The position numbers and the translations under genes were made by a program. From the NCBI GenBank assembly GCA_004020875.1, contig SAPZ01000012.1, forward strand, positions 1-64,000: 64,000 nt of DNA, in the 5' to 3' direction. This DNA is from Mesorhizobium sp. (GTDB taxonomy: Bacteria; Pseudomonadota; Alphaproteobacteria; Rhizobiales; Rhizobiaceae). Positions within the stretch are counted from its first letter, which is position 1. Each line of letters begins with the position of its first letter. Positions 47,012 to 56,627 of this stretch are shown here, one piece after another. Below the pieces are notes generated by a model, which was not told where the DNA came from, did not search any database, and was given only the letters and a program-made list of their open reading frames with translations.

Positions 47012-48022
47012 ATGCGCGCGATACTGTCCCGTCTAGTTCTGGCAACAGGCCTTGTTTCGCTTCTAGCCGGCGTTGCGCCTGCCGCGGCCAAGGACAAGCT
47101 CACCGTCTACACCTATGAAAGCTTCACCGCTGATTGGGGGCCTGGCCCGGCGGTGAAGAAGGAATTCGAAGCCGAATGCGGCTGCGACCTCGAATTCGTA
47201 TCGGTGGCCGACGGCGTCGCGCTGCTCAACCGCGTCAAACTGGAAGGTGCCGGCACCAAGGCCGACGTCGTGCTCGGCCTCGACACCAACCTGACGGCGG
47301 ACGCCAAGGCGAGCGGCCTGTTCGCGCCGCATGGCGAAATCTCCGGCATCAATGTGCCCGGCGGCTGGAAGGACGACACTTTCGTGCCGTTCGACTATGG
47401 CTACTTCGCCGTCGTCTATGACACGCAGAAGCTAAAAGTCCCGCCGAAGAGCCTCAAGGATCTGGTGGAAGGCAGCGGCACCGACAAGATCGTCATCCAG
47501 GATCCGCGCACCTCGACGCCCGGCCTCGGTCTGCTGCTCTGGGTGAAGTCGGTCTATGGCGACAAGGCTCCGGAGGCGTGGGCCAAGCTCAAGACGAAAG
47601 TGCTGACGGTAACGCCGGGCTGGAGCGAGGCCTATGGCCTGTTCACCAAGGGCGAGGCGCCTATGGTGCTCTCCTACACGACCTCGCCGGCCTATCACAT
47701 GGTGGCCGAGAACACCGAGCGCTACCAGGCGGCCTCTTTCGAGGAAGGCGAGTACTTGCAGATCGAGGTTGCCGGCGTTACCACAACGGGCGCCAAGAAC
47801 CCGCTGGCGCAGAAATTCATCGCCTTCATGACCGGGCCGAAATTCCAGGACATCATTCCGGAGACAAACTGGATGTTCCCGGCCGGCAAGACCGACAAGC
47901 CGCTCAACCCGGCCTTCGACAAGTTGGTCAAGCCGACCAAGACGCTGCTGTTCAACCCGGAGGACGTCGCGGCTAACCGCAAAGCGTGGGTTGATGAGTG
48001 GCTGGCGGTGATGAGCAAGTAG
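47012..48022 (+). CDS. thiB: Thiamine/TPP ABC transporter, periplasmic binding protein
   Basis: This 336-residue protein has a signal peptide (about 1-26, ending PAAAK) followed by a type II periplasmic-binding fold ([71 protein letters not shown] region). The match to ThiB is reinforced by the riboswitch and by thiP and thiQ downstream. AGGAGG lies five bases before the ATG. It captures thiamine and its phosphates in the periplasm. Confidence 0.94.
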   Translation: MRAILSRLVLATGLVSLLAGVAPAAAKDKLTVYTYESFTADWGPGPAVKKEFEAECGCDLEFVSVADGVALLNRVKLEGAGTKADVVLGLDTNLTADAKASGLFAPHGEISGINVPGGWKDDTFVPFDYGYFAVVYDTQKLKVPPKSLKDLVEGSGTDKIVIQDPRTSTPGLGLLLWVKSVYGDKAPEAWAKLKTKVLTVTPGWSEAYGLFTKGEAPMVLSYTTSPAYHMVAENTERYQAASFEEGEYLQIEVAGVTTTGAKNPLAQKFIAFMTGPKFQDIIPETNWMFPAGKTDKPLNPAFDKLVKPTKTLLFNPEDVAANRKAWVDEWLAVMSK

Positions 48023-48120
48023 GCTCGCTTTTCGCGTAAGATGATCGCTCTACGGCGCCCCCCTCTGTCCTGCCCATCCTTCGCAGCAGCTGCGCCGCGG
48101 CTACGGAGGGCAAAACGGAC

Positions 48121-48232
48121 ATCTCCCACAAAAGGGGGGAGATTGGCAGCTTCACCGGCGGCGGGCGATTTTCAACGTTGGCGATTGGCGAAAGCCGGCG
48201 CGACATCTGATCTCCCCCCTTGTGGGGGAGAT
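48121..48232. repeat. Pair of palindromic repeats between thiB and thiP
   Basis: Two copies of the same palindrome lie in the 274-base gap: ATCTCCC/GGGAGAT around 48121-48142 and ATCTCCCCC/GGGGGAGAT at 48210-48232. This CTCCCC-CTTGT-GGGGAG element resembles a common rhizobial intergenic repeat, and its relative is at 1-73. It interrupts the thi operon and could affect mRNA stability or expression of the downstream genes. Confidence 0.7.
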
Positions 48233-48296
48233 GGCCGGCAGGCCAGAGGGAGGCGCGAAGGAACGCGACATTCGCTGAATTCCAGCAAGGCGCAAC

Positions 48297-49913
48297 GTGC
48301 AGCCGCGTCCTGACTCCCGCGTCACCGCCGGCGTCATCGCCCTTGCTGCCATCGCTGGGCTCATCGGCGGCGCGTTTGCCGGCCTCATGCTCGAAGGCGC
48401 ACAGGACCTCTCCGGGGCCTATGCGGCCTTCGACGGTTATCTGTTTCGCGTCGCCCGCTTCACGCTCTGGCAGGCGCTGCTGTCGACGCTTCTGTCGGTC
48501 GCGCCGGCACTCCTGGTTGCACGTGCTTTGTCGCGGCATCGGGCCTTTCCAGGTCGCCGCCTGATCCTGCAGCTATTCGCCGTTCCGCTGGCGTTGCCGG
48601 CGATCGTCGCCGCGCTCGGCATATTGGCGCTCTACGGCCGCGCCGGTTACTTTGCCGGCGTCTTCGCCGGGCGCGGCGGCGGAGAGTGGCCCGGCATCTA
48701 CGGTCTCTCCGGGATCCTGGTCGCGCATGTCTTCTTCAACCTGCCCTTGGCCACGCTCCTGTTCCTCGAGGCGCTGGGCACCATTCCCGCCGACCAGTGG
48801 CGGCTGGCGAGCCAGCTTGGGATGGGCGCCCGGCCGGCCTTCCGGCTGATCGAATGGCCGGTGCTGCGCGCGGCATTGCCGGGCGTCGCCGGGCTGGTTT
48901 TCATGCTCTGCATCACTTCCTTCACCATCGTGCTGACGCTGGGCGGGGGTCCGGCTGCGACGACGCTGGAAGTGGCCATCTACCAGGCGCTGCGCTTCGA
49001 CTTCGATCCGGCCCGTGCGGTGGTGCTGACGCTGCTGCAGATCGCACTGACGTTCGTGGTGGTCGCAGCGCTCACGCGGCTCGGCGCCAACACGGTCGGC
49101 GACGCCAATCTGCCGGTCGCGCCGCGCCGCTACCTTTCGGCTGGCCGGATCGAAAGCCTGCTGAATGCCGGCCTCATCGCGCTCGCCCTGCTGTTCGTCG
49201 CCGGACCGATGGTGGCGACGGTGGTTTCGGGCCTTCAGGCCGACCTCGGCAGATTGGCGGGCGAAGAGGCGGTGCGCCGCGCCACGCTCACCAGCGCCGG
49301 CCTCGCGTTGCTCGCGGCACTGCTCAGCGTGTCGCTGTCGCTGGCATTGATCGCGGCGCGGCGCGCATTGGCTTTGCATCGCCGTGCGGGCAGTGCCATG
49401 TCGCTGCTCGAACATGCCGCCGACACCGGGGCCGGCTTCGTGCTCGTCGTGCCGCCGATCGTGCTTGGCGCCGGCTGGTTCTTGGCGCTGCGTAGCATCA
49501 CCGATGTGTTTGCCGTCGCGCCGGTCATGGTCGTCACCGTCAACGCGGTGATGGCAATGCCGTTCGCCATCCGCGCCATTCGACCGGCCTATGACGCGGC
49601 AAGCGAGCGTCATGAGCGGCTTTGCCTGGCGCTCGGCGTAGCCGGTTGGAGCCGGCTCAGCCTGATCGACTGGCCGTCGCTCAGGCGGCCTTTAGCGACC
49701 GGCTTCGCCTTCGCCATGGCGCTGTCGCTCGGCGATCTCGGCGTGATCGCGCTGTTCGGCAGCGATTCTGTGCAGACCTTGCCCTATCTTCTGCTCGCGC
49801 GGATGGGCAGCTACCGGACCGCCGACGCCGCGGGACTTGCCTTGCTGCTCGGCCTCGTTTGCCTGATGCTGGTCGTCGCCGCCGATTGGCTGGGGCGGGA
49901 AGCGAAGGCATGA
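48297..49913 (+). CDS. thiP: Thiamine/TPP ABC transporter permease
   Basis: This 538-residue inner-membrane permease has about twelve helices in two fused permease halves (first about 1-270, second about 285-538). Each carries an EAA-like loop ([21 protein letters not shown] and [20 protein letters not shown]). It forms the channel fed by ThiB. The GTG start at 48297 gives the shortest sensible N-terminus. Its stop overlaps the thiQ start (ATGA). Confidence 0.93.
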   Translation: MQPRPDSRVTAGVIALAAIAGLIGGAFAGLMLEGAQDLSGAYAAFDGYLFRVARFTLWQALLSTLLSVAPALLVARALSRHRAFPGRRLILQLFAVPLALPAIVAALGILALYGRAGYFAGVFAGRGGGEWPGIYGLSGILVAHVFFNLPLATLLFLEALGTIPADQWRLASQLGMGARPAFRLIEWPVLRAALPGVAGLVFMLCITSFTIVLTLGGGPAATTLEVAIYQALRFDFDPARAVVLTLLQIALTFVVVAALTRLGANTVGDANLPVAPRRYLSAGRIESLLNAGLIALALLFVAGPMVATVVSGLQADLGRLAGEEAVRRATLTSAGLALLAALLSVSLSLALIAARRALALHRRAGSAMSLLEHAADTGAGFVLVVPPIVLGAGWFLALRSITDVFAVAPVMVVTVNAVMAMPFAIRAIRPAYDAASERHERLCLALGVAGWSRLSLIDWPSLRRPLATGFAFAMALSLGDLGVIALFGSDSVQTLPYLLLARMGSYRTADAAGLALLLGLVCLMLVVAADWLGREAKA

Positions 49914-50698
49914 CATCGACGGACAACGGCATCGCGACAGGGAAGGCGCTGACCGTCACACTCGAAGACGTGTCGTTCAGCTATGGCGAGGCGTCCTTCC
50001 GCTTCAATACCGAGTTCGCGGCCGGCAGGATCGCCGCGATCATGGGTCCGAGTGGCTCCGGCAAGTCGACGCTGCTCAATCTGATAGCCGGCTTCGAAAG
50101 GCCCGATACCGGCAAGGTGCTGATCGGCGGCATCGACCTTGGCAACGTGCCACCCTCGGCGCGACCGGTGTCGATGGTGTTCCAGGAAAACAATCTGTTC
50201 GCGCATCTCACGGTCGAAGCCAATGTCGGGCTCGGCCGCTCGCCGTCGCTGAAGCTCGGCGATGCCGATCGCGCCGCCGTCGCCGAGGCGCTGGCGCGCG
50301 TCGGCCTGGCCGGCAAGGAAAAGCGGCTGCCGCGCGAGCTCTCTGGCGGCGAGCGGCAGCGCGTCGCGCTGGCGCGGGTGCTGCTGCGCGCCCGGCCCGT
50401 CTTGTTGCTCGACGAACCTTTCGCGTCGCTCGGTCCGGCGCTGCGCGAGGACATGCTCGACCTTCTCGCTGGCATCCATGCCGAGCGCAAAATGACGGTG
50501 CTGTTCGTCACCCATCAGCCGGAAGATGCGCGCCGGATCGGCCAGGACGTGGCCTTTCTCGATGAGGGCAGGATCGCGGCGACCGGGCCGGCCGACGATT
50601 TCTTCGATCGCTCTGGACCGGATGCGTTCAGGCGCTATATCGGCGATCGAGGCGGCACCGTTGCCGGATCACAACATATTGCCCGGAAGCGGACATAA
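49910..50698 (+). CDS. thiQ: Thiamine/TPP ABC transporter ATPase
   Basis: This 262-residue ABC ATPase has Walker [10 protein letters not shown], a Q-loop in [12 protein letters not shown], signature [14 protein letters not shown], Walker [13 protein letters not shown] and the H-loop [10 protein letters not shown]. It drives import with ThiBP. The ATG at 49910 overlaps the thiP stop; the frame is open further upstream inside thiP but that part is a shadow. The C-terminal tail (about 235-262) is not conserved. Confidence 0.94.
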   Translation: MTSTDNGIATGKALTVTLEDVSFSYGEASFRFNTEFAAGRIAAIMGPSGSGKSTLLNLIAGFERPDTGKVLIGGIDLGNVPPSARPVSMVFQENNLFAHLTVEANVGLGRSPSLKLGDADRAAVAEALARVGLAGKEKRLPRELSGGERQRVALARVLLRARPVLLLDEPFASLGPALREDMLDLLAGIHAERKMTVLFVTHQPEDARRIGQDVAFLDEGRIAATGPADDFFDRSGPDAFRRYIGDRGGTVAGSQHIARKRT

Positions 50699-50851
50699 TT
50701 TACGGTCAAACCGTCAATGGGTGATCCGGCGTTTGCTTGCCTTGTCCGGGGGAGTGTGGCTAGGTCCGGCCATGCTGGTCCGGCGGGGCCGTGATTTGCC
50801 GAAATATTTCGAAAGGAAGCCGATCTGTCGACCGGCGTTGAAAAAGTGTGG

Positions 50852-52321
50852 ATGAGGCCACTGGCACGATTTTTCGCGCTGGCGGGCGTCGCCGTGGCGC
50901 TGGCCAGCTGCCAGATGTTCACGCCGCCGGACGTGCAGGAGAGCGGCTTCCAGCCTTCAGACAAGCCGATCACCGTCGACAATGTCGTCGCCAACGCCAA
51001 GCTCGCCGAAATGGCGAAAGCGCAGCATCCGCGCATTCTCGCTACCTATGGCGGCGAGTATTCGGATCCGAAGCTGGAGCGCATGGTGGCCAAGGTCGTC
51101 GGCAATCTGACGGTGGTGTCTGCCAACCCCACACAGACCTACCGCATCACCATCCTCAACTCGCCCAACGTCAATGCCTTCGCGCTGCCGGGCGGCTATC
51201 TCTATGTGACGCGCGGCCTGCTGGCGCTGGCCAATGATTCCTCCGAGCTTGCCGCCGTCATCGCGCATGAGATGGGTCACGTCACGGCCAATCACGGCCT
51301 GCAGCGGCAGCAGCTCGAGGCCGAGGAGGGGTTGGCGACCAAGGTGGTTTCCGATGTGCTCGGCGACAGCCCGACCGCCAAGGCGGCGCTCATCCGGGGC
51401 AAGCTGAGGCTCGCGCAATTCTCGCGCAACCAGGAACTGCAGGCCGACGCCATCGGCATCAAGTCGATCGGCGAGGCGGGCTACGATCCTTACGCCGCCG
51501 GTCGCTTCTTGCAGTCGATGTCGGCCTACACGGATTTCCGTTCGGTCAGCGGCGCAACCGACGCCAGCCTCGACTTCCTGGCGACGCATCCCAACACGCC
51601 GCAGCGGATCGAATTGGCGCAGCGCCTGGCGCGCAATTTCGGCCCGCCCGGCGTCGGCACGCGCGACCGCGACGCATTCCTCGCCGGTATAGACGGCCTG
51701 CTTTATGGCGACACGCCGGAAGAGGGCTATGTGCGCGGCCAGACCTTCATGCACCCCAATCTCGGTGTCTCCTTCACCGTTCCGGACGGTTTCGTCATCG
51801 ACAATTCGGCGGCCGCCGTCACCGCGACCGGGCCCGGCGACATCGCCATCCGTTTCGACGGCGTGGCGATCGACAAGTCGGTCTCGCTCGCCGATTACAT
51901 CCGCAGCGGCTGGGTGGCGGGACTCGAAGACGCCAGCGTGCGCCAGGAGACGATCAACGGCAACGAGGCGGCGACGGCGCATGCAACCGCGCAAGGCTGG
52001 CAGTTCGACATCGCGGTGATCCGCGCCGGCGGGCAGGTCTACCGGCTGCTGACGGCGGCGCCCTCGGCCAGCGCGTCGCTGGATCCGGTCGCGCGCTCGG
52101 TCAGCGGCTCTTTCCGTGTGCTGAGCCCGACCGAGAAGGCGGCGCTGAAGCCGCTGCATATCCGGGTCGTCACCGTCCAGGCCGGCCAGACGATGGGCTC
52201 GCTGGCCGCACAAATGGTCGGCGTCGACCGCAAGCTCGACCTGTTCAGGGTGCTCAATGCCATGTCGCCGGGCGCCAGCGTGTCGGCCGGCGACAAGGTC
52301 AAGATCGTCACGGACAAGTAA
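50852..52321 (+). CDS. M48 family metalloprotease lipoprotein
   Basis: This 489-residue protein has a lipoprotein signal (ALASC near residue 21) and a periplasmic M48 protease domain with zinc motif HEMGH near residue 139 and the downstream ELQADAIGI glutamate ligand. A middle domain follows, then a LysM-like C-terminus (about 440-489, VQAGQTMGSLAAQMVG ... AGDKVKIV). It is BepA-like in its first half; BepA helps quality control of outer-membrane protein assembly. The ATG at 50852 is preferred to a GTG two codons earlier. Confidence 0.88.
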   Translation: MRPLARFFALAGVAVALASCQMFTPPDVQESGFQPSDKPITVDNVVANAKLAEMAKAQHPRILATYGGEYSDPKLERMVAKVVGNLTVVSANPTQTYRITILNSPNVNAFALPGGYLYVTRGLLALANDSSELAAVIAHEMGHVTANHGLQRQQLEAEEGLATKVVSDVLGDSPTAKAALIRGKLRLAQFSRNQELQADAIGIKSIGEAGYDPYAAGRFLQSMSAYTDFRSVSGATDASLDFLATHPNTPQRIELAQRLARNFGPPGVGTRDRDAFLAGIDGLLYGDTPEEGYVRGQTFMHPNLGVSFTVPDGFVIDNSAAAVTATGPGDIAIRFDGVAIDKSVSLADYIRSGWVAGLEDASVRQETINGNEAATAHATAQGWQFDIAVIRAGGQVYRLLTAAPSASASLDPVARSVSGSFRVLSPTEKAALKPLHIRVVTVQAGQTMGSLAAQMVGVDRKLDLFRVLNAMSPGASVSAGDKVKIVTDK

Positions 52322-52438
52322 GCGCAGAGCGGCCAGAAAACCGCTATTGGCCGGGGTTGCTGTCAGGTCGCTGCATTACCGCCGCACCTGGATCGTCGGC
52401 GGTCGGCGATAGCAGCATCGCCACCATCGCCGATGCCA

Positions 52439-54391
52439 TCAACCGTTGCTGTTGTCGCCGCTGCCGCGTTCGGGCGGCGAGTGATCGTTGTCGCCGGCAT
52501 TGCCGCGCCAGGGCACCGGCTCGATTGGCACCAGAGGCGCCTTTGGCGTGGTGATCTTCGGCGGTTGTACTGGTGGCGCGGGAGTGCGGATCACCTTTAT
52601 CTTCGTGACCACCTTCGTCACCACCTTGGGCTTGCATACCGCGATCGACATTTCACTTCGCCTGGGTAAGAGACCGAGAATGGCCATCGAGTAGGCCTCT
52701 TGCCGGTCAATGCCGGCTCTGAGGAAAGCCAAGGCCCGGGCCGCGTCCGCCGGCACGCCATTGCGGCCGTCCCTGAAGATCACCGCAAGGTCCTTGGTGG
52801 CATCGACGTGCCCCATGGCCGCCGCCTTGAGCAGCAAATCGAGTCCCTTGGCGGTATCACGCTGGACGCCCACACCATCGAACAAGGCGCGCCCCAAGGC
52901 AGTCATGCCGTAGGGATCTCCCTTGTCCGATGCCTGCGCATAGAGGCTGTTGGCTTTGGTCAGATCCGGAGCCGCCCCCATTCCGGACGCGGCGATGTAG
53001 CCGAGCTCGTAAACGGCGCGGATGTGCCCCTTGTCGGCCGCTTCCTGGATCGCTTTCGTTGCGTCATCAACCCTGCCCGACGCCAGCAGCGCCCGCCCCA
53101 GCTCGTAACGGAAGCGGGCGACATCAGGGTAGGACTTCACCGCCGCCTCGCAAGCCTCGACTGCGCCGCCGCCGATCTCGTTTGGCAACCGGCCCGAGAC
53201 TACGCCCTGCAGGTCGAGCGGCTCGCCGGCGGCCTGGTCGCAGGGCTCGACGTTCGGCGACAGTTTCACCGTCGCCTGTTTCGCGGCGTTGCCCACGCGG
53301 ATCTGGAAGCCAACGTCAACAGGTGCGGGTGAGCCGATCTGCGGCTCGTAGCGCAGATTGCCGATCTCAGCGGCCATCAGACTCGATTGCGGCGAAAGCA
53401 CGCGATCAGGCAGGGACAGCGTCCCGGTCGCCGGGTAGTCCGCAAGTTTGAGGCTGAGGGAGGCATCCTTGGCCGGCAAATCCAGCTTCAGCGGCACGGG
53501 GCCGACGCCGACCGGGACCCGGATGTCGCGATTTCCGATCGCTTCGGCGGCAGCGGCGACCTGGATTCCGCGCTCCGCCGTTTGCTGGTCCTGCTCAGCG
53601 TCGGGCGGCTGCGCGGGCTGTTCCGTCCCGCGCATCAGCACCACGTCGTCGAGCAGCGACGAATTCTCCCACGGAACCTGCTTGCCGTTGGTCGCCTTGA
53701 CCACATCGCGGCGCACGGCCGCCATCACCGAACGTATCTCCTGGTTCGGCGCCAGCGCGCGGCGCGAGAAGGCGGACGAGAACGGGCTGAGGTCGCCGGA
53801 TCCGTCATAGGCTACCGCACCGGGCTCGGTCGCAAAGGCAATCAGCGTGTTCTGCGACCCTGTCACCTGCGCCAGCCCGCTGTCGCCCGCGACGATTAAT
53901 TGGTCGCGCAGCCAGTAATCCTTGCGCGGGAAAGGATCGTTGCGGCAGGCATCGAGGATGATCATCTGCACCTTCGATCTCGAGCGCAGCTGTCGCAATA
54001 TGTCATCGACCTTGATGGCCTGGACCTCCATGTCGGCCGCGTCTTTCAGCGACGCATCGACCGGGATCAGGAAATTCTCACCGCCGACCTGAAAGCCATG
54101 GCCGGAATAATAGACAACCGCCAGATCGGCACCGTCCGCGGCCGCGAGATAGTTGCGGAACTTCTCTTCGAACTGGAGCCTGGTGAGGTCCTTGGCGGCG
54201 AACACCTCGAAGCCGGCCAGCCGGAATGTCTTCGATACATCCTCGGCATCCTTGTCCGGATTCTTGAGGGCCGGGATTTCGCGGTATTGCGAATTGCCTA
54301 TGACGAGGGCAACCCGTCGATCGGCATGCGCTTCGAACGTCGTGAGACCCACGAGGATCAAGGCTGCAAGGAGCGCGCAGCATCGCACCAT
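52439..54391 (-). CDS. Secreted caspase-fold (C14) protein with Sel1-like repeats
   Basis: This is a 650-residue protein. A signal peptide (about 1-23) is followed by a caspase/metacaspase-like domain (about 24-265) with an intact His98 (YYSGHGF) and Cys149 (ILDACRNDPF) dyad. A linker with a beta-rich segment (about 290-400) leads to Sel1/TPR-like repeats (about 415-590, e.g. ANSLYAQASDKGDPYGMTALG) and a Lys/Pro-rich tail. The export signal argues against a cytosolic cell-death role. GGGGGA lies before the ATG at 54391. It is transcribed after rpoH2 but 175 bases away. Confidence 0.87.
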   Translation of the reverse strand: MVRCCALLAALILVGLTTFEAHADRRVALVIGNSQYREIPALKNPDKDAEDVSKTFRLAGFEVFAAKDLTRLQFEEKFRNYLAAADGADLAVVYYSGHGFQVGGENFLIPVDASLKDAADMEVQAIKVDDILRQLRSRSKVQMIILDACRNDPFPRKDYWLRDQLIVAGDSGLAQVTGSQNTLIAFATEPGAVAYDGSGDLSPFSSAFSRRALAPNQEIRSVMAAVRRDVVKATNGKQVPWENSSLLDDVVLMRGTEQPAQPPDAEQDQQTAERGIQVAAAAEAIGNRDIRVPVGVGPVPLKLDLPAKDASLSLKLADYPATGTLSLPDRVLSPQSSLMAAEIGNLRYEPQIGSPAPVDVGFQIRVGNAAKQATVKLSPNVEPCDQAAGEPLDLQGVVSGRLPNEIGGGAVEACEAAVKSYPDVARFRYELGRALLASGRVDDATKAIQEAADKGHIRAVYELGYIAASGMGAAPDLTKANSLYAQASDKGDPYGMTALGRALFDGVGVQRDTAKGLDLLLKAAAMGHVDATKDLAVIFRDGRNGVPADAARALAFLRAGIDRQEAYSMAILGLLPRRSEMSIAVCKPKVVTKVVTKIKVIRTPAPPVQPPKITTPKAPLVPIEPVPWRGNAGDNDHSPPERGSGDNSNG

Positions 54392-54565
54392 GACAAATCC
54401 CCCATATGTATGATCTGGAGGCTTCAAAGAGGCCAATTGCGACGCAATGGTCTGTTAAAGACCTCACAATCCAGCGGTATGGATGACGGAAAATCGCCCC
54501 GTTGGCTATATTTCTTATTTACTAATTTACTAAATACCTATCGCTGGATCGAGGTAGGGTTGGCC

Positions 54566-55429
54566 TCAGGCGGCTTTCGCCAAAAATTCCGGGTTCTGTT
54601 TCACCAGGGCCAGCTTCAGCTTTTCCATGGCGCGGGCCTCGATCTGGCGGACGCGTTCCTTGGAGATGCCGAGCTGTTCGCCAAGCGATTCCAGCGTGGC
54701 GCCGTCATCGCTCAGCCTGCGCTCCTCGATGATGCGAAGCTCGCGGGCGTTGAGCGCCCCGAGCGCGCTCTTCAGCCAGACGGCCCGGCGCTGGACATCG
54801 ATCCGCTCGCCGACGATCTCGTCGGGAAGCGGATCTTCGGAGACCAGGAAATCCATCCGCTCGGCCGCGCCGTTTTCGTCGGCCAAGGGCGCGTTGAGCG
54901 AGCTGTCGGGCGAGGACAGGCGCGAATCCATCATGGCCACGTCGGATTCGGGCACGCCGAGCGCCGCCGAGACCTCACGGTAGAGCGAGGCGTTGGAAAG
55001 CGGCTCAGCGCCGTGGGCCAGTCGTGCGCGCAAGCGCCTGAGGTTGAAGAACAGCGCCTTCTGCGCCGAACTGGTGCCGCCGCGCACGATCGACCAGTTG
55101 CGCAGGATATAGTCCTGCATCGAGGCGCGGATCCACCAGGTCGCATAAGTCGAAAAGCGAACTTCCCGTGCGGGCTCGAAACGAGCCGCCGCCTCGAGGA
55201 GGCCAACATGGCCCTCCTGGATCAGGTCGCCGAGCGGCAGGCCATAGTGGCGGAATTTCGAGGCCATGGAGATCACCAGGCGCATATGCGCGACGGTGAT
55301 CCTGTGCAGCGCGTGCTGGTCGTTCTCTTCCTTCCAGCGAAGTGCAAGGACATGCTCTTCGTCACGCTCGAGATAGGGAGCCTTCATTGCCGCCCGGACC
55401 AGTGTCCGTCCTGCCGCGTCCTCGATCAT
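54566..55429 (-). CDS. rpoH2: RNA polymerase sigma-32 factor, RpoH2 type
   Basis: This 287-residue heat-shock sigma factor has region 2 (LPLGDLIQEGHVGLLEAAARF, FSTYATWWIRASMQDYIL), the RpoH box (QKALFFNL, 123-130) that marks sigma-32 proteins, and region 4 (LESLGEQLGISKERVRQIEARAMEKL). The rhizobial RpoH2 assignment rests on my judgement and on the EcfG-type promoter upstream, since rpoH2 of Sinorhizobium is under RpoE2 control. AGGAG lies before the ATG. Confidence 0.86.
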   Translation of the reverse strand: MIEDAAGRTLVRAAMKAPYLERDEEHVLALRWKEENDQHALHRITVAHMRLVISMASKFRHYGLPLGDLIQEGHVGLLEAAARFEPAREVRFSTYATWWIRASMQDYILRNWSIVRGGTSSAQKALFFNLRRLRARLAHGAEPLSNASLYREVSAALGVPESDVAMMDSRLSSPDSSLNAPLADENGAAERMDFLVSEDPLPDEIVGERIDVQRRAVWLKSALGALNARELRIIEERRLSDDGATLESLGEQLGISKERVRQIEARAMEKLKLALVKQNPEFLAKAA

Positions 55430-55501
55430 GCCGGCTCCTGTTGGCGGTGATTGAACTTCCAGCGGTTGAAAAGACGCCGCCGCGCCCTACAACAGCCATG
55501 C

Positions 55502-55527
55502 AACGTGTCAGGCGCATGGATGGTTCC
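55502..55527 (-). promoter_or_regulatory. EcfG (RpoE2)-type promoter of rpoH2
   Basis: On the minus strand GGAAC (plus 55523-55527) and CGTT (plus 55502-55505) are 17 bases apart, matching the general-stress sigma EcfG/RpoE2 consensus. The motif lies about 73 bases before the rpoH2 start on the correct strand. Confidence 0.75.
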
Positions 55528-55615
55528 GCCGCCCCGAGGGGGAAGATGTTGCCAGCGGGACCATTTTGTTATTGGCCGGGAAATGCCGCTTGGGGGTTTT
55601 CCGGCGATTTTGAGT

Positions 55616-55652
55616 ATCAGATTTCTGGCAGAGTCGATTTTTGAAATCTGAT
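55616..55652. promoter_or_regulatory. Inverted repeat upstream of the amino-acid transporter
   Basis: A perfect 10-bp inverted repeat, ATCAGATTTC (55616-55625) and GAAATCTGAT (55643-55652), has a 17-base spacer. It ends 83 bases before the binding-protein ATG in the 306-base divergent gap. It may be a dyad operator; it has no T-run and is not a terminator. Confidence 0.5.
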
Positions 55653-55735
55653 TCCTTATTTAGCGGCCTTCTATCTGTCAGTTTCCGGCTCTCACAATCG
55701 CACCGGGGCACCGGTCAAAACGGGATCACATAAAA

Positions 55736-56509
55736 ATGAAATGGCTCACATCGCTCCTTATCGCCGGCACGTTGCAGGTTCTGGCGGTCACCGCTGGCCA
55801 TGCCGGCGCCAATCTTGACCAGATCAAACAGGCCGGTGTGCTCAAGGTCGGTACTGAAGGCACCTACGCGCCCTTCACCTACCATGACGAATCCAACGCC
55901 CTCGTCGGCTTCGACGTCGAGATCGCCAAGGCCATCGGCGACAAGCTCGGCGTCAAGGTTCAGTTCCTCGAAGGCAAGTGGGACGGTCTGATCGCAGGCC
56001 TCGACGCCAACCGCTACGACGCCGTTATAAACGAGGTCGGCATCACCGACGCCCGCAAGGCCAAGTATGATTTCTCCGATCCCTATATCGCCTCGAAGGC
56101 GGTGCTGATCGTGCGCGGCGACAATACCGACATCAAGACCTTCGCCGATCTCAAGGGCAAGAAGTCGGCGCAGTCGCTGACCTCGAATTTCGGGAAGCTG
56201 GCCGAGAAGAATGGCGCCGAACTGGTCGGCACCGACGGCTTCGACCAGTCGATCCAGCTTCTGCTCACCGGCCGCGCCGACGCCACCATCAACGACAGCC
56301 TGTCCTTCCTGGATTTCAAGAAGCATAAGCCGGACGCCAATGTGAAGATCGCCGCGCAGGAAGAGAATGCCGACTATTCCGGCGTCATCGTACGCAAGGG
56401 CGATCCGGAACTGGTCGCGGCCATCAACAAGGCGCTGGCCGACATCAAGGCCGACGGCACCTACAAGAAGATCGCCGACAAGTATTTCGGCCAGGACGTT
56501 TCGAAGTAA
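55736..56509 (+). CDS. Polar amino-acid ABC transporter binding protein (cystine-type)
   Basis: This 257-residue family 3 solute-binding protein has a signal peptide (MKWLTSLLIAGTLQVLAVTAGHAGA). The mature part follows the pattern GVLKVGTEGTYAPFTYHD, LVGFDVEIAKAIGDKLGVK, DGLIAGLDANRYDAVIN, typical of cystine/cysteine and related polar amino-acid importers. The ligand is a family-level guess. It is separated from the permease gene by a strong terminator, which allows an excess of binding protein. Confidence 0.9.
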   Translation: MKWLTSLLIAGTLQVLAVTAGHAGANLDQIKQAGVLKVGTEGTYAPFTYHDESNALVGFDVEIAKAIGDKLGVKVQFLEGKWDGLIAGLDANRYDAVINEVGITDARKAKYDFSDPYIASKAVLIVRGDNTDIKTFADLKGKKSAQSLTSNFGKLAEKNGAELVGTDGFDQSIQLLLTGRADATINDSLSFLDFKKHKPDANVKIAAQEENADYSGVIVRKGDPELVAAINKALADIKADGTYKKIADKYFGQDVSK

Positions 56510-56533
56510 GCCGACCAGTCTTTTGCCTGAATG

Positions 56534-56567
56534 CCGGCGGGCCGTCTTTGACGGCTCGCCGGTTTTT
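56534..56567 (+). terminator. Intra-operon terminator after the binding-protein gene
   Basis: A long stem CCGGCG-GCCGTC (56534-56546) / GACGGC-CGCCGG (56550-56562) with one internal G-T pair and loop TTT is followed by TTTTT. It should reduce readthrough into the permease and ATPase genes. Confidence 0.88.
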
Positions 56568-56627
56568 GCATGATAGTCAGTCCATACGGGGGAACGCGCC
56601 GCCGTATCTGGAAAGGAGAAGCGCCCC

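Noticed and set aside
52439..54391. Caspase-based abortive-infection defence system
   Set aside because: The protein has a signal peptide, and no defence partners or sensor domains are nearby.
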